Source: Alphaproteobacteria bacterium (lineage in GTDB: Bacteria; Pseudomonadota; Alphaproteobacteria; Caulobacterales; Hyphomonadaceae). Taken from it: a DNA stretch of 64,000 nt. A program made the translations under genes and the position numbers. Where the stretch lies: the NCBI GenBank assembly GCA_018222605.1, contig JAAEZZ010000007.1, positions 222,522 to 286,521 of the forward strand, written 5' to 3'. The notes under the pieces are model-generated. The model saw only the letters and a program-made list of their open reading frames with translations. It had not been told where the DNA came from and did not search any database. Below, piece after piece: positions 49,485-59,355 of this stretch. Numbering within the stretch: position 1 is the stretch's first letter; the number at the start of each line of letters is the position of its first letter.

Positions 49485-51947
49485 ATGAACCAGAAGTTTA
49501 GACTCAATTTGAGCGGCGCAGCAATTTTGCCGATCGCCATTGCCCTTGCCACGCCGGCCTATGGGCAAGTGGCAGATGTCCCTGCCGAAACAGAAGCGGA
49601 GCGGGAAGCAAGACTGACAACAGTGACTGTTACGGCACGTAAACGGGACGAGACGCTGATCAATGCGCCGGTGGCCGTGACCGCCGTTTCCGGAGCAGAG
49701 CTGGAAGCGCAAGGGGTCACGAACCTTGAGCAGATTTCCGCGCGCGTGCCGGGCCTGCAGGTCGGTCGGGGAGCGCAAACCTCGAACATCTTTATCCGAG
49801 GTGTCGGATCTGGTATCAACAAGGGATTCGAGCAATCGGTTGGCCTTTATGTGGATGGCGTTTATCAGCCGCGCAGCCGCCAATTCTCACAGTCCCAGTT
49901 CGACCTGCAGCAAGTCGAGGTTCTGCGTGGGCCCCAAGGCGTTCTATTCGGTAAGAACACGGTTGCTGGCGCGATCAAGCTTGAAACGGCCTCGCCAGAA
50001 GTCGGAGAGGAACTCAATGGTTGGGTCGGTGTCACCTGGGAACCAGAATTCAATACGCAAAGCTACTCGGGCGTCTTTTCCGCGGGCTTGGCGGATAATT
50101 TGGCAGGCCGGTTGGCAATTCGTTATACGACAACTGACGGATATGTTGAGAACCGTGTCTTTGATCGCGACGAAGCCGAGCGCGAAGACATGTTCGCCCG
50201 GGCGACGCTCGCCTGGCAACCAACGGAGAGTTTAAACGTTGAGACGAAACTGAGCTATCTTGAAATGGACGGGGTCGGTAAGGAGCTTACCATTAATGCG
50301 ATTGATGATCGCCTGCCGACGCCTAGCACGATAGCGCTCTCACAAATGCTTCATCCAGACTTTGGAGTTTCTACTGGCGATACCGCTTATGTCAGCTTCA
50401 GCGGCAATCCCGCATTCCGTGTCGGCGATCCTCCAATCTCCGACACGGAGACAACCGAATCATTGATCGGATCTGTGAAGGCAGAATGGGAGTTCGATAA
50501 CTTTACCCTCACTTCGATTACTGGCTACTCCTCTTTCGATTTCGCTCAACATCACGATGTGGATTTTCTGCCTGTCAGCTTCATTGACAATCTTGATGAA
50601 GAAGAACTGGACATGTTTAGCCAGGAACTTCGCATTGCCACAGACTGGGATGGGCGCATAAATTTCTTGGGCGGGCTGTATTATGAAAACCAGGATGCTT
50701 ATATTGAAGAGACAACGGCGTTCAATGGCACATTTGGCGTTTTGCCAACATCGATTTTGCCCGGCGGTATTGTTAACGTTGCTCAACGCACTTTCTTCGA
50801 TCAACAAGCCGAAACGATTGCGCTTTTTGGCGAGCTTGGCATTGACCTGACCGACAGCGTCACACTTGAACTAGGTTTGCGTTACTCCGAAGATGAGAAG
50901 AGCATCGATAAGAGTGTTGTTGTTGGAGCCGGCACACCCCGAGACTTCGTTGGCCTTGTCACACCCGCAGACACGATCGGGTCTGCCGATCTAACCGAAT
51001 ATCTAACCGCCGCCGCTACTGTTGGGGGTGCAGATGGATTGAACTCTGCAGCGACTTTTGCCGCATTGCTCAACCGCTTTGCTGCTGACCTCAACGATAC
51101 GCGAACAGAAGATCATCTTGATCCATCTGTAAAACTGCGCTGGCAGTATGCTGACAACGGGTCGGCCTATATTTCCTATTCCACTGGCTATAAATCTGGT
51201 GGTTACAATTTCAGTCCTGACACGGCGGAACCGGATGGGAGCCCGCGTCCGGGTCATGAATTTGAGGATGAGAAAGTCACGGCTTGGGAAGCTGGTATCA
51301 AGCACCAGTTCATGGGTGACCGTGCTCGCATCGGGGCAATCATTTTCCGAAGCGAGTTAGAAGACCTGCAGGTAACCTCGTGGAGTGGGACAAGCTTCGT
51401 GGTTGGGAACGCGGCTGAACTTCAAGTGCAGGGGCTGGAACTTGATGGCCAGTTCCTTCTCAGCGACGAAATCGAGATTGGCGGTGCGTTCGCCTATCTC
51501 GATCACGAATTCCAGTCCTTCCCAGGGGCAGGGTGTTCAGTGATCGAAACGGGCTTGGGCACATGCCCGGATTCTGCAGGTGTGGGTACCAAGGACCTTG
51601 CCGGCGAACGCGGGGCCTTTGCGCCCGAGTTCAGTGGTAACGTCTATCTCGCCTTCAATCGCAGTTTCGAGAATTTCGATCTGAATGCCCGGATTGGAGC
51701 CAACTTCAAGGACGAGATGTTCCTGGATGGCGACCTCGACCCGAACGCGTTTCAGGAAGGATATACGAAATTCGATGCTCATGTCGGGGTGGAGTTTGGC
51801 CGCTACGAATTCCGTGTATTCGGTCGCAACCTAACCGATGAAGCCACCTATACCGCCTCGGTCGACGCGCCACTCAGCCCGGGCGTGTATGTTGGCTGGA
51901 TCGAAGAGCCGCGCGTGATTGGTGCCGAAGGCCGTATAAATTTCTGA
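49485..51947 (+). CDS. TonB-dependent outer-membrane receptor
   Basis: The 820-residue receptor has a signal peptide (LPIAIALATPAYGQ). A TonB box (TTVTVTARKRDE) and the plug domain follow (NAPVAVTAVSGAELEAQGVTNLEQIS...GLQVGRG...VYQPRS), then the beta-barrel, which ends in GRINF with a terminal Phe. In catabolic clusters such receptors take up hydrophobic substrates such as terpenoids, steroids or aromatic esters rather than siderophores; the neighbours support that here. GGGAGGA precedes the ATG. It is the first gene of the cluster and is followed by a strong hairpin. Confidence 0.9.
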   Translation: MNQKFRLNLSGAAILPIAIALATPAYGQVADVPAETEAEREARLTTVTVTARKRDETLINAPVAVTAVSGAELEAQGVTNLEQISARVPGLQVGRGAQTSNIFIRGVGSGINKGFEQSVGLYVDGVYQPRSRQFSQSQFDLQQVEVLRGPQGVLFGKNTVAGAIKLETASPEVGEELNGWVGVTWEPEFNTQSYSGVFSAGLADNLAGRLAIRYTTTDGYVENRVFDRDEAEREDMFARATLAWQPTESLNVETKLSYLEMDGVGKELTINAIDDRLPTPSTIALSQMLHPDFGVSTGDTAYVSFSGNPAFRVGDPPISDTETTESLIGSVKAEWEFDNFTLTSITGYSSFDFAQHHDVDFLPVSFIDNLDEEELDMFSQELRIATDWDGRINFLGGLYYENQDAYIEETTAFNGTFGVLPTSILPGGIVNVAQRTFFDQQAETIALFGELGIDLTDSVTLELGLRYSEDEKSIDKSVVVGAGTPRDFVGLVTPADTIGSADLTEYLTAAATVGGADGLNSAATFAALLNRFAADLNDTRTEDHLDPSVKLRWQYADNGSAYISYSTGYKSGGYNFSPDTAEPDGSPRPGHEFEDEKVTAWEAGIKHQFMGDRARIGAIIFRSELEDLQVTSWSGTSFVVGNAAELQVQGLELDGQFLLSDEIEIGGAFAYLDHEFQSFPGAGCSVIETGLGTCPDSAGVGTKDLAGERGAFAPEFSGNVYLAFNRSFENFDLNARIGANFKDEMFLDGDLDPNAFQEGYTKFDAHVGVEFGRYEFRVFGRNLTDEATYTASVDAPLSPGVYVGWIEEPRVIGAEGRINF

Positions 51948-51956
51948 TCGTCTTGT

Positions 51957-51988
51957 AGCAGCCTCCTTTCCATCGAAGGGAGGCTGCT
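51957..51988 (+). terminator. Long hairpin after the TonB receptor gene
   Basis: A 14-bp stem (one G-U pair) with a CATC loop lies 10 nt after the receptor stop codon. There is no T-run after it, so it may be an attenuator, a 3'-end stabiliser or a Rho-dependent site rather than a classical terminator. Confidence 0.6.
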
Positions 51989-52039
51989 CCAGACTTGAGC
52001 AGTTGAAAGCTGACAATAGCAGGTCAGGAGCTTGCGAAC

Positions 52040-52813
52040 ATGAAACTCGATGGAAAAGTCGCTGTGGTTACAGGTGGTGCCTCTGGACTAGGCGCTGCTG
52101 CGGCGCGCAGTTTTGTTGAGCAGGGCGCACGCGTCGCGCTCTTCGATCTGAGCGAAGTCGCAGGAAACGCGCTCTGTGGCGAACTTGGAAACAAGGTCTG
52201 CCAGTTCTTCAAGGTCGATGTGACCGATGATCAATCGGTTGCGGATGCGGTGACAAATACCGTCGAGAAATTCGGGGCCATTCAGATTGCTGTCAACGCG
52301 GCAGGCATTCCGGCACCGACCAAAATTCTCGACCGGGACGGCAACCCTTGTCAGCTCGACAAGTTCACCAAGGTGATCATGGTCAACCTCGTCGGCACGT
52401 TCAACGTCATGAGTAAATGCGTCGCCGTCATGGCGAGGAACGCACCAGACGATCTGGGCGAGCGGGGAGTCGTTATCAATGTGTCATCCGGTGCCGCCTA
52501 TGAAGGGCAAATAGGTCAGGCCGGCTATTCAGCGTCCAAGGCGGGTGTGATCGGTATGAACATGCCGGCGGCGCGGGAACTCGGAGCCGTCGGCGTCCGT
52601 GTCAACGCGATCGCACCGGGGCTGTTTTTGACACAGATGGTGAAGAGTCTGGGTGAGAAGGTGGTCGTTTCACTGGTCGACACTGTCGAGGCGCCACGCC
52701 GCGCCGGAGACCCCATGGAATTTGCACACGCATGCCAGTTCATCGTCGAGAATGGATACTTGAATGGTGAAACAATTCGCCTCGATGCGGCAACACGTTT
52801 GAGGGCGAGATAG
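52040..52813 (+). CDS. SDR-family 3-hydroxyacyl-CoA dehydrogenase-like (17beta-HSD type 10-like)
   Basis: The 257-residue Rossmann enzyme has TGGASGLG (NAD binding), DVTDDQSV, NAAG and the active site YSASKAG (Tyr about 163, Lys about 167). The length and the 'KILDRDGNPCQLDKFTKVI' insert match the HSD17B10/type II 3-hydroxyacyl-CoA dehydrogenase group, which oxidises branched or steroid acyl-CoA intermediates. It overlaps the aldehyde dehydrogenase gene by 1 nt (TAGTG). The substrate is inferred from context. Confidence 0.83.
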   Translation: MKLDGKVAVVTGGASGLGAAAARSFVEQGARVALFDLSEVAGNALCGELGNKVCQFFKVDVTDDQSVADAVTNTVEKFGAIQIAVNAAGIPAPTKILDRDGNPCQLDKFTKVIMVNLVGTFNVMSKCVAVMARNAPDDLGERGVVINVSSGAAYEGQIGQAGYSASKAGVIGMNMPAARELGAVGVRVNAIAPGLFLTQMVKSLGEKVVVSLVDTVEAPRRAGDPMEFAHACQFIVENGYLNGETIRLDAATRLRAR

Positions 52814-54237
52814 TGGGGATTGAAACCGGCATCACCGAGCTTGAGAGGATATTCACCCTGCAGCGTTCCCTCACGCGAGAGCAGGTGTCCTGCAGCTATG
52901 AAACCCGGATGGACCTGCTGGCTCGTCTTGGGAAAATGTTCGAGACGCATGAAGACGAACTCATTAACGCGGTTACGGCTGATTTCGGAATACGCAGCCG
53001 GTATGAAACCATCCTGACAGACATCATGCTGGTTCTGTCGGATGTGAAATTTGCACGGCGCCATTTAAAACACTGGATGAAGCCGCGCAGTGTCAAAACT
53101 GACACGTTTGGATTGCCGGGATCTTCGCGGCTAATTCCGCAACCCCTTGGTGTCGTCGGCATTCTCGGAACCTGGAACTATCCCTATGGCACAGTATTCG
53201 CCGGTGCGGCGGGTGCGTTGGCGGCTGGCAACCGGATTATTGCCAAGCCAAGTGAAATTTCGGCTCATTCAGCTGAAATTTCGCAGCGTCTTGTTCGCAA
53301 GTATTTTTCAGAAGAAGAGATGGCAGTGGTAATCGGCGGCCCGGATGTCGCGCAGCAGATGACGTCTCTTCCATTCGATCATATTCTCTTCACCGGTTCG
53401 CCCAATACAGGTAAAAAAGTCGCCCAGTCGGCCGCAGCCAATTTGACACCAGTGACGCTTGAGCTTGGCGGCAAGTGCCCCATTATCATTGATAAAAGTG
53501 CTCATTTTCCAGAAGTCGCGCAGAGCCTTGTTTTCGGCAAGCTCCTCAACGCAGGACAAACGTGCATCGGTGTCGACTACGCATTCGTTCCAGAAGGGAG
53601 TGTAGAAGACTTTGTGTCAGCGCTCGCCAGGCAGGTGCACAAGTGTTTTGGCGAGATCGAAGCCAATCAGGACTATACAAGCATTATAAATCACCGGCAG
53701 TTTGACCGTTTGCGGGGACTGGTTGAAGACGCCCGCGCAAAAGGTGCCGGAGTGACCAATCTCGCAGGCAGTGGCGATGGCATGTTCGAGGCTGCTCATC
53801 GAATAGCCCCGCTGGCTGTGACCAATGTTGCAAGCGATATGGGGCTGATGCAGGAAGAGATTTTCGGGCCGATTCTGCCGATCCTGACCTATCGTACGGA
53901 AGACGAAGTAATCGAGTACATCAATGCTGGCGAGCGGCCACTGGCACTTTACTATTTCGGTAAAGACAGTGCAGGTCGACGAAAAATCCTTGGCGAAACC
54001 CATGCTGGCGGCGTGACCCTGAACGGCACGGTGATGCACGTCTTCCAGCGCCGTCTTCCATTTGGCGGCATCGGGCAAAGCGGGATCGGATCCTATTTGG
54101 GGCCGGGAAGTTTCGAGCGGTTCAGTCATTTGAAGCCGGTGTTCTCACAATCGAAGATCAGTGTGCTTAGCCAATTGCTGCCTCCCTATTCTTCGAAGAC
54201 GGGCTGGTTGCTGAATCTATTTAAAAAGCTGCTTTAA
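52813..54237 (+). CDS. NAD(P)-dependent aldehyde dehydrogenase (coniferyl/long-chain type)
   Basis: The 474-residue enzyme has 'GILGTWNYPYGTVFAGAAGALAAGNRIIAKPSE' near residue 115. Its catalytic Glu is in LELGGKCP, about residue 217, and its nucleophile Cys is in GQTCIGVDY, about residue 251. The C-terminus is hydrophobic (LLPPYSSKTGWLLNLFKKLL), as in ALDH3/CalB-type enzymes that may be membrane associated. It begins with GTG overlapping the previous stop. It likely oxidises the aldehyde released by the PQQ dehydrogenase, or an intermediate of it, to the carboxylic acid for CoA activation. Confidence 0.88.
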   Translation: MGIETGITELERIFTLQRSLTREQVSCSYETRMDLLARLGKMFETHEDELINAVTADFGIRSRYETILTDIMLVLSDVKFARRHLKHWMKPRSVKTDTFGLPGSSRLIPQPLGVVGILGTWNYPYGTVFAGAAGALAAGNRIIAKPSEISAHSAEISQRLVRKYFSEEEMAVVIGGPDVAQQMTSLPFDHILFTGSPNTGKKVAQSAAANLTPVTLELGGKCPIIIDKSAHFPEVAQSLVFGKLLNAGQTCIGVDYAFVPEGSVEDFVSALARQVHKCFGEIEANQDYTSIINHRQFDRLRGLVEDARAKGAGVTNLAGSGDGMFEAAHRIAPLAVTNVASDMGLMQEEIFGPILPILTYRTEDEVIEYINAGERPLALYYFGKDSAGRRKILGETHAGGVTLNGTVMHVFQRRLPFGGIGQSGIGSYLGPGSFERFSHLKPVFSQSKISVLSQLLPPYSSKTGWLLNLFKKLL

Positions 54238-54294
54238 ATCGATCCTGTACGCAGCAATCTTAGGGTGGTGTAGACAAAAGGGAGGACAGTCTCT

Positions 54295-55965
54295 GTGTTC
54301 GGAATTTTCTCAAAAAAGCGCAATGACCGTGAACTGATGCCTGTTGACGTCGCTCCAAGTTCTGCTGCAGCATTGGTTTCGACAGAAGGCGGGCGGGTAA
54401 ATTACAGCCGTGTCATGCAAGGGCTCGCGGAATCCTTCGGAGATCGTGAGGCGATTGTGAATCTTGAGCGTGGCCGCCGGCTGAGTTTTCGTGACTATCA
54501 CATCATAACCAATCAGATTGCACATATTCTCAATGGAAACCTGAATCTCGGCGCGGGCGACCGATATGTCTGTATGCTGCAAAATGACAATCTCTCCCTG
54601 TTCCATTGGGGGTCAGCTGCAAAAGCTTATGCAACATGTTGTCATGCCAACTACCTCGACAGCCTGGAAACGCATCTTGGCCAGATCGACATCGTCAAGC
54701 CCAAAGTCGCGTTCATCGAGAATGACCTCCTAGCCTCCCATGCTGGCCCGCTTACCGAACGCGGCATTCAGATTGTTGTGATGGATGCTCTGGTCAAGCC
54801 ATATTCAGGCGTGTTGGCCCTTCCCGATCTTTTGGCGAACGCGTCGACAGAGAACACAGATATTGAAATCGATGATCGAACGCACGTCGTGCTCATGCGC
54901 TTTACAGGAGGCACGACTGGTGACAGCAAGTGCGCGAAGTATTCAATCGACAACATTCTGGGGTGCCGCGATAGTTTCCTGACACTTCCAGACCCGGATT
55001 TCTTCGATGGCTGCCGCATGCTGCATATAGCTCCCATTAGCCATGGCAGCGGTATGATGCTTTTGCCGGTTCTGTTCAGCGGTGGTTGCACGGTAACAAT
55101 GAACGAGCCCAGTCTGGAGAACTGGTGCCGCTATATCCAGCAAGAGAAGATTTCTCACGCCTTCATCGTACCGACTCTGGCGTACCGCCTTTTGGAAATG
55201 CCCGAAGCACGAGAGTATGACCTATCCTCATTGCGCACGGTGTTGTATGGCGCGGCCCCCATGAGCCCGGCCAAGGCCAAGCTCCTGGTTGAGCGATTCG
55301 GTTCAATATTCACACAAGTGTACGGCTCCACGGAACATCTGGCGGCAACCCTCTGCCTGAGCAAGAAAGATCATATCGTGGACGCCGAGACTGAAGGCCG
55401 ACTCGCGTCCGCGGGTCGACGCTCAACCGGGATCGAACTGTCGGTTTGCGATGATGACGGTAATCCAGTTCCTGTAGGCGAACTCGGCGAGTTCTATTTG
55501 CGATCGCGCTCAACCTGTCTTGGCTATGAAGGCAATCCAGAGAAGACGAAGGAGGAATTCGTCAACGGATACTGGAAGTCAGGGGATATCGGATATACGG
55601 ACGAAAACGGATATTGCTACCTGGTTGATCGGAAGAAGGACATGATCATCACGGGTGGTTTCAATGTCTATGCGACTGAGGTTGAGGCCGCAGTCAACTC
55701 CCATCCTGGCGTTTTGATGTCAGCGGTTGTCGGTGTTCCCCACGAAGAATGGGGCGAGGCTGTACATGCGGAAGTCATCCTTAACGACTCTGTTGAGGTG
55801 GCCGAATCTGACCTGATTGCCTATGTAAAAGAGCAGATCGGATCTTTCAAAACACCAAAATCCGTGTTGTTCGTGGAGGAACTGCCTCTGAGCGTCGTTG
55901 GTAAGGTGTTGCGAAAGGATGTACGTAAGAAATACTGGGGCGGCCAGGTCCGCAGTATTGGCTGA
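54295..55965 (+). CDS. Acyl-CoA synthetase (AMP-forming), class I adenylate-forming enzyme
   Basis: The 556-residue protein has the AMP-binding motif RFTGGTTGDSKCAKYS, near residue 202. It also has the A5 motif 'YGSTEHLAATL', A7 'YWKSGDIGYTDENGY', A8 'DRKKDMIITGGFNVYATEVE', and A10 'LSVVGKVLRKDVRKKY', whose Lys is the ligation residue. It activates a carboxylic acid to its CoA thioester. The GTG start at 54295 follows GGGAGGA. It lies 57 nt after the aldehyde dehydrogenase gene, an order that fits alcohol, aldehyde, acid, acyl-CoA. Confidence 0.9.
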   Translation: MFGIFSKKRNDRELMPVDVAPSSAAALVSTEGGRVNYSRVMQGLAESFGDREAIVNLERGRRLSFRDYHIITNQIAHILNGNLNLGAGDRYVCMLQNDNLSLFHWGSAAKAYATCCHANYLDSLETHLGQIDIVKPKVAFIENDLLASHAGPLTERGIQIVVMDALVKPYSGVLALPDLLANASTENTDIEIDDRTHVVLMRFTGGTTGDSKCAKYSIDNILGCRDSFLTLPDPDFFDGCRMLHIAPISHGSGMMLLPVLFSGGCTVTMNEPSLENWCRYIQQEKISHAFIVPTLAYRLLEMPEAREYDLSSLRTVLYGAAPMSPAKAKLLVERFGSIFTQVYGSTEHLAATLCLSKKDHIVDAETEGRLASAGRRSTGIELSVCDDDGNPVPVGELGEFYLRSRSTCLGYEGNPEKTKEEFVNGYWKSGDIGYTDENGYCYLVDRKKDMIITGGFNVYATEVEAAVNSHPGVLMSAVVGVPHEEWGEAVHAEVILNDSVEVAESDLIAYVKEQIGSFKTPKSVLFVEELPLSVVGKVLRKDVRKKYWGGQVRSIG

Positions 55966-56018
55966 AGCGTGTACAATCCTGTTCAAAAATTGGACAAACC
56001 GTCATGAACCGATAAAGC

Positions 56019-57116
56019 TTGTCATCGAAGACGGTCGTACAGGACAATCGATATTTGAACCACACATCATCAGGTAAGGCGCAACCAGAATTGAGTGAGA
56101 CGCGGTCAGTCATTGCATCCTGGCTCATACAGATTGTGGCCATATTGGACGAATTTGACTTTTCCATTGATGTACCAGATCTACTGCGGCGTGCGGAAGT
56201 TGATCCTGATATTCTCCAGGACCCGAATGCCAGGGTGCGGTCTAGACGATTCAGTCGCTTCATTGAGCTCATCGTAGAGGCGACAGGTGATGAGACGATC
56301 GGGCTGAAGCTGGCCGAGCGAAATACGCCCGGCTCAATGCATGCGCTTGGGTATTCATTGTTCTCAAGCCGAACGCTGGAAACATTCTTCCACCGGTTTG
56401 ATCGTTTTTTCAGGCTAATTTCTCATTCTGCTGAGACAAGGTCTGAAATCAGGAAGGGGTGCCTCATTCATTCCATTGAACTCAAGGAAGACGTGCCGCC
56501 GGTCCGCCAGGATGTTTTTTTGGCGACGGTGCTTCGCTTCGTCAGAATGGTTTACCGAGCGGACTATTCTCCTGTTTTGGTAAGAATGCGTCGTCCGAAA
56601 CCTGGTAAGGTCGCGATGGATGAATTTGATGCCTTTTTCTGTTGTCCGATCGAATATGGTCACGACAGTCTAGAGCTGCATGTGGCCGAGAAGGACTATA
56701 CGCGCGTGCTGCGCGGCGCGAATTCCGACATTGTTCGAAGGAATGACCAGATTGCGATGGAATACATTGCCCGGTTCGATGAACAACAAATTATTCCGCG
56801 GATCCGGGCGGCGATTGTCGAAATGCTACCGGATGGAGCTGTCTCCCTGGAGTCGGTTTCAAGAGAGCTAAATACAAGTAACCGAAGTCTTCAGCGCCAA
56901 TTACAGGATGAGGGCACAACCTTCAACACCGTGCTCGACGATGTTCGCCAGCATCTCGCTATCGGCTATTTGCGGACAGGTCGTCGGTCCATCAAGGAGA
57001 TATCGTATCTGTTGGGATACAAGGACCCCAGCAATTTCTCCCGTGCGTTTCGCCGGTTAACGGGGCAGTCCCCGCAGGAATTCCTCGAGAATGAGCGCCA
57101 GCTGGACGACAGCTGA
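56019..57116 (+). CDS. AraC-family transcriptional regulator (OruR/FeaR-like)
   Basis: The protein of about 365 residues has an N-terminal arabinose-binding-type/DUF4393-like domain (ILDEFDFSIDVPDLLRRAEVDPDIL, GETIGLKLAERNTPGSMHALGY-type). The C-terminal region holds two HTH motifs: 'SVSRELNTSNRSLQRQLQDEGTTFNTVLDDVRQHLA' and 'ISYLLGYKDPSNFSRAFRRLTGQSPQEF'. It is likely the local activator of the catabolic genes on both sides. No ATG start is available: TTG at 56019 is the longest frame, and further TTGs at 56055 and about 56091 are alternatives. The start is therefore uncertain. Confidence 0.83.
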   Translation: MSSKTVVQDNRYLNHTSSGKAQPELSETRSVIASWLIQIVAILDEFDFSIDVPDLLRRAEVDPDILQDPNARVRSRRFSRFIELIVEATGDETIGLKLAERNTPGSMHALGYSLFSSRTLETFFHRFDRFFRLISHSAETRSEIRKGCLIHSIELKEDVPPVRQDVFLATVLRFVRMVYRADYSPVLVRMRRPKPGKVAMDEFDAFFCCPIEYGHDSLELHVAEKDYTRVLRGANSDIVRRNDQIAMEYIARFDEQQIIPRIRAAIVEMLPDGAVSLESVSRELNTSNRSLQRQLQDEGTTFNTVLDDVRQHLAIGYLRTGRRSIKEISYLLGYKDPSNFSRAFRRLTGQSPQEFLENERQLDDS

Positions 57117-57264
57117 CATCGCTAGAGCTCTGCATTGCCTTGGGCGGCTCGACTGACGACGCTTTGGCGCACGGTGACATGCGTCTGATGTTCAATAAGT
57201 TTTCTGGCCCGATAAAGTGAAGCCTCATCTGGAACGGGCCAAGTTTTGGAGCGAACGCGGCCCA

Positions 57265-58071
57265 ATGCTTGGAATTGGACAATTGTCGTTTGAAACCCTG
57301 AAATTTGAGGCGGAAGATTCGTGTGCACGAATTACCCTGACGCGTCCGGGCAGCATGAATGCACTGTCCGCTCTAATGGTGAATGAACTTGCGCAATGTG
57401 TGAAAGATGTTGCCGAGCGCGATGAGATTCGAGTGCTGACTATCACTGGGAGCGGGCGCGCCTTTTGCTGCGGTGCTGACCTGAAGGGCGTTTTGGGGGA
57501 AGTTCAGGCTGGTGACAATACCGGGTTTCTTGGCTTCCTTCGCGACATTCAGAACGTGTTTTTGGCTATTCGTGCTTTGCCGAAGCCGACAATTGCAGCG
57601 CTCAATGGATTGACTTTGGCCGGCGGACTGGAGCTAGCCATGACCTGCGATGTCGTGATGGCGGCGCGCAGTGCGCGGCTGGGCGACGCCCATTCCAATT
57701 TTGGTGTTCTGCCGGGCGGCGGGGGATCTCTCTTGCCGAGGTATGTTGGCGAAAAGAAAGCGAATTATCTCCTATTCTCCGGCGATCATTGGTCGGCGGA
57801 AGCGTTTCGTGAAGCCGGATTTGTAAGCCAAGTTGTTGAGGATGACGACTTGTCATCGGCTGCAGAGGCGCTTGCTGCAAAGCTGGCGGAGAAAAGCCCG
57901 CTTGTACTTCAGCGTATGAAGGAGATGGTTGCCGGAAGCGCACACTTGTCCGCGCGCGAAGCCATCGCGTTGGAAATGCGCCATCTCGAAGCGCATGCAA
58001 AATCCGCTGACTTCCTCGAAGGGCTTTCAGCCTTCAGTGAGAAACGAACACCGAAATATTCAGGCCAGTAG
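57265..58071 (+). CDS. Enoyl-CoA hydratase/isomerase-family protein
   Basis: The 268-residue crotonase-fold enzyme has the oxyanion-hole strands 'GRAFCCGADLKGVLGE' and 'ALNGLTLAGGLELAMTCDVVMAA'. The Glu/Asp pattern after the second motif is consistent with hydration or isomerisation of enoyl-CoA. ATG at 57265 follows GGAGCG and gives the usual start (MLGIGQLSFETLKF). A GTG at 57217 was rejected because it lacks a ribosome-binding site. It belongs to the downstream beta-oxidation block; the thiolase begins 27 nt later. Confidence 0.85.
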   Translation: MLGIGQLSFETLKFEAEDSCARITLTRPGSMNALSALMVNELAQCVKDVAERDEIRVLTITGSGRAFCCGADLKGVLGEVQAGDNTGFLGFLRDIQNVFLAIRALPKPTIAALNGLTLAGGLELAMTCDVVMAARSARLGDAHSNFGVLPGGGGSLLPRYVGEKKANYLLFSGDHWSAEAFREAGFVSQVVEDDDLSSAAEALAAKLAEKSPLVLQRMKEMVAGSAHLSAREAIALEMRHLEAHAKSADFLEGLSAFSEKRTPKYSGQ

Positions 58072-58098
58072 CGGCCATCTGTAGATGGGGAGAGAGTC

Positions 58099-59355
58099 TT
58101 GTCGGATAGTAAGATTTATATTGTAGGCGTCGGCATGACGCATTTCGGGCGGCATCTGGAAACAAGTATTTCTGAATTGCTGGACACCGCCATTTTGCGT
58201 GCGGCGGATGATGCAGGCTGCACCAAGGCCGCCGTGGAGGCAGTTTACCATTCCAGTGCGACCCAAGGTTTCTTGCAGGGACAAACCTTTGTTCCTGGCC
58301 AGGTTGCGCTCAGCAAGATCGGGCTGACAGGTATTCCCGCATTCAATATTGAAAACGCCTGTGCGTCCAGTTCATCCTCCTTTCACCTTGCTGTTCAGGC
58401 GCTTAAGGCTGGTATGCAGGACGTTGTCCTGGCGGCGGGTGTCGAGAAAATGAACGTGCCTGACAAGGCGAGGATGTTCGCTGTGTTCGATGGCGGTTGG
58501 GATGTTGAGACACCTGAGGAGAATGCCAAAAGGCTTCTCCAGTTGGGTGAAGGTGTTGCCGAACCGGAGGGATCGGAATCTGAACGCCCTTATAGCGTAT
58601 TCATGAAAATCTACGCAGCGTTCGGCCGGAACCATATGAAGCGCTATGGCACGACTCAGCGCCAGATTGCTGCGATAGCCGCGAAAAATCATCAGCATTC
58701 AGAGCACAATGAGTATTCGCAATACCGTCAGCCTTACACGATTGATGAAATTCTTTCAGCACCTCCCATCACTTACCCTTTGACGCTGCCAATGTGCTCA
58801 CCGATCTCGGATGGTGCTGCAGCGGTCATCCTTTGCAATGAGGAAGGCTTGAGGAAGATTGGTGCCACTACGTCACGAGCCGTCCAGGTTATGGCCAGCG
58901 CCGTTGCAAGTGGAAACCCCGCGCGCAGCGCCGATGCACCGGAACGCCATGTTGCGCGAATTGCCGCTGAGAGGGCGTATGAAATGGCCTGCCTTTCACC
59001 AGAAGACATGGACGTTGCCGAGGTGCACGATGCAACCGCGATTGGTGAGTTGATGCACGCCGAGAACTTGATGTTAGTTCCGATCGGTGAAGCAGGCCCG
59101 GCAGCGGAACGCGGGGACTTCACGATTGGCGGCTCAATCCCGATCAATCCGTCTGGCGGGCTGGAGTCCAAAGGCCACCCCATCGGCGCAACCGGGCTGG
59201 GGCAAATTCATGAGCTTGTCACCCAATTACGCGGCGAAGCTGGAAAGCGCCAGGTTGATGGTGCCCGACACGCTATCCACGAAAACAGCGGCGGCCTAAT
59301 TGGCATTGAGGAGGGTGTTGCTGTGGTCAACATTTTCAAGAGGGCAAATGCATGA
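58099..59355 (+). CDS. SCP2-type thiolase / acetyl-CoA C-acyltransferase family protein
   Basis: The 418-residue protein begins MSDSKIYIVGVGMTHFGRHLETS, typical of the SCP-x/lipid-transfer-type thiolases. It has the active-site Cys in IENACASSSSSFH, near residue 93, and a C-terminal H-E-N-S-G-G motif in place of the classical thiolase Cys loop. Relatives cleave 3-oxoacyl-CoA of branched chains, including sterol side chains. It starts with TTG after GGGAGAGAG and overlaps the acyl-CoA dehydrogenase gene by 4 nt. Confidence 0.84.
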   Translation: MSDSKIYIVGVGMTHFGRHLETSISELLDTAILRAADDAGCTKAAVEAVYHSSATQGFLQGQTFVPGQVALSKIGLTGIPAFNIENACASSSSSFHLAVQALKAGMQDVVLAAGVEKMNVPDKARMFAVFDGGWDVETPEENAKRLLQLGEGVAEPEGSESERPYSVFMKIYAAFGRNHMKRYGTTQRQIAAIAAKNHQHSEHNEYSQYRQPYTIDEILSAPPITYPLTLPMCSPISDGAAAVILCNEEGLRKIGATTSRAVQVMASAVASGNPARSADAPERHVARIAAERAYEMACLSPEDMDVAEVHDATAIGELMHAENLMLVPIGEAGPAAERGDFTIGGSIPINPSGGLESKGHPIGATGLGQIHELVTQLRGEAGKRQVDGARHAIHENSGGLIGIEEGVAVVNIFKRANA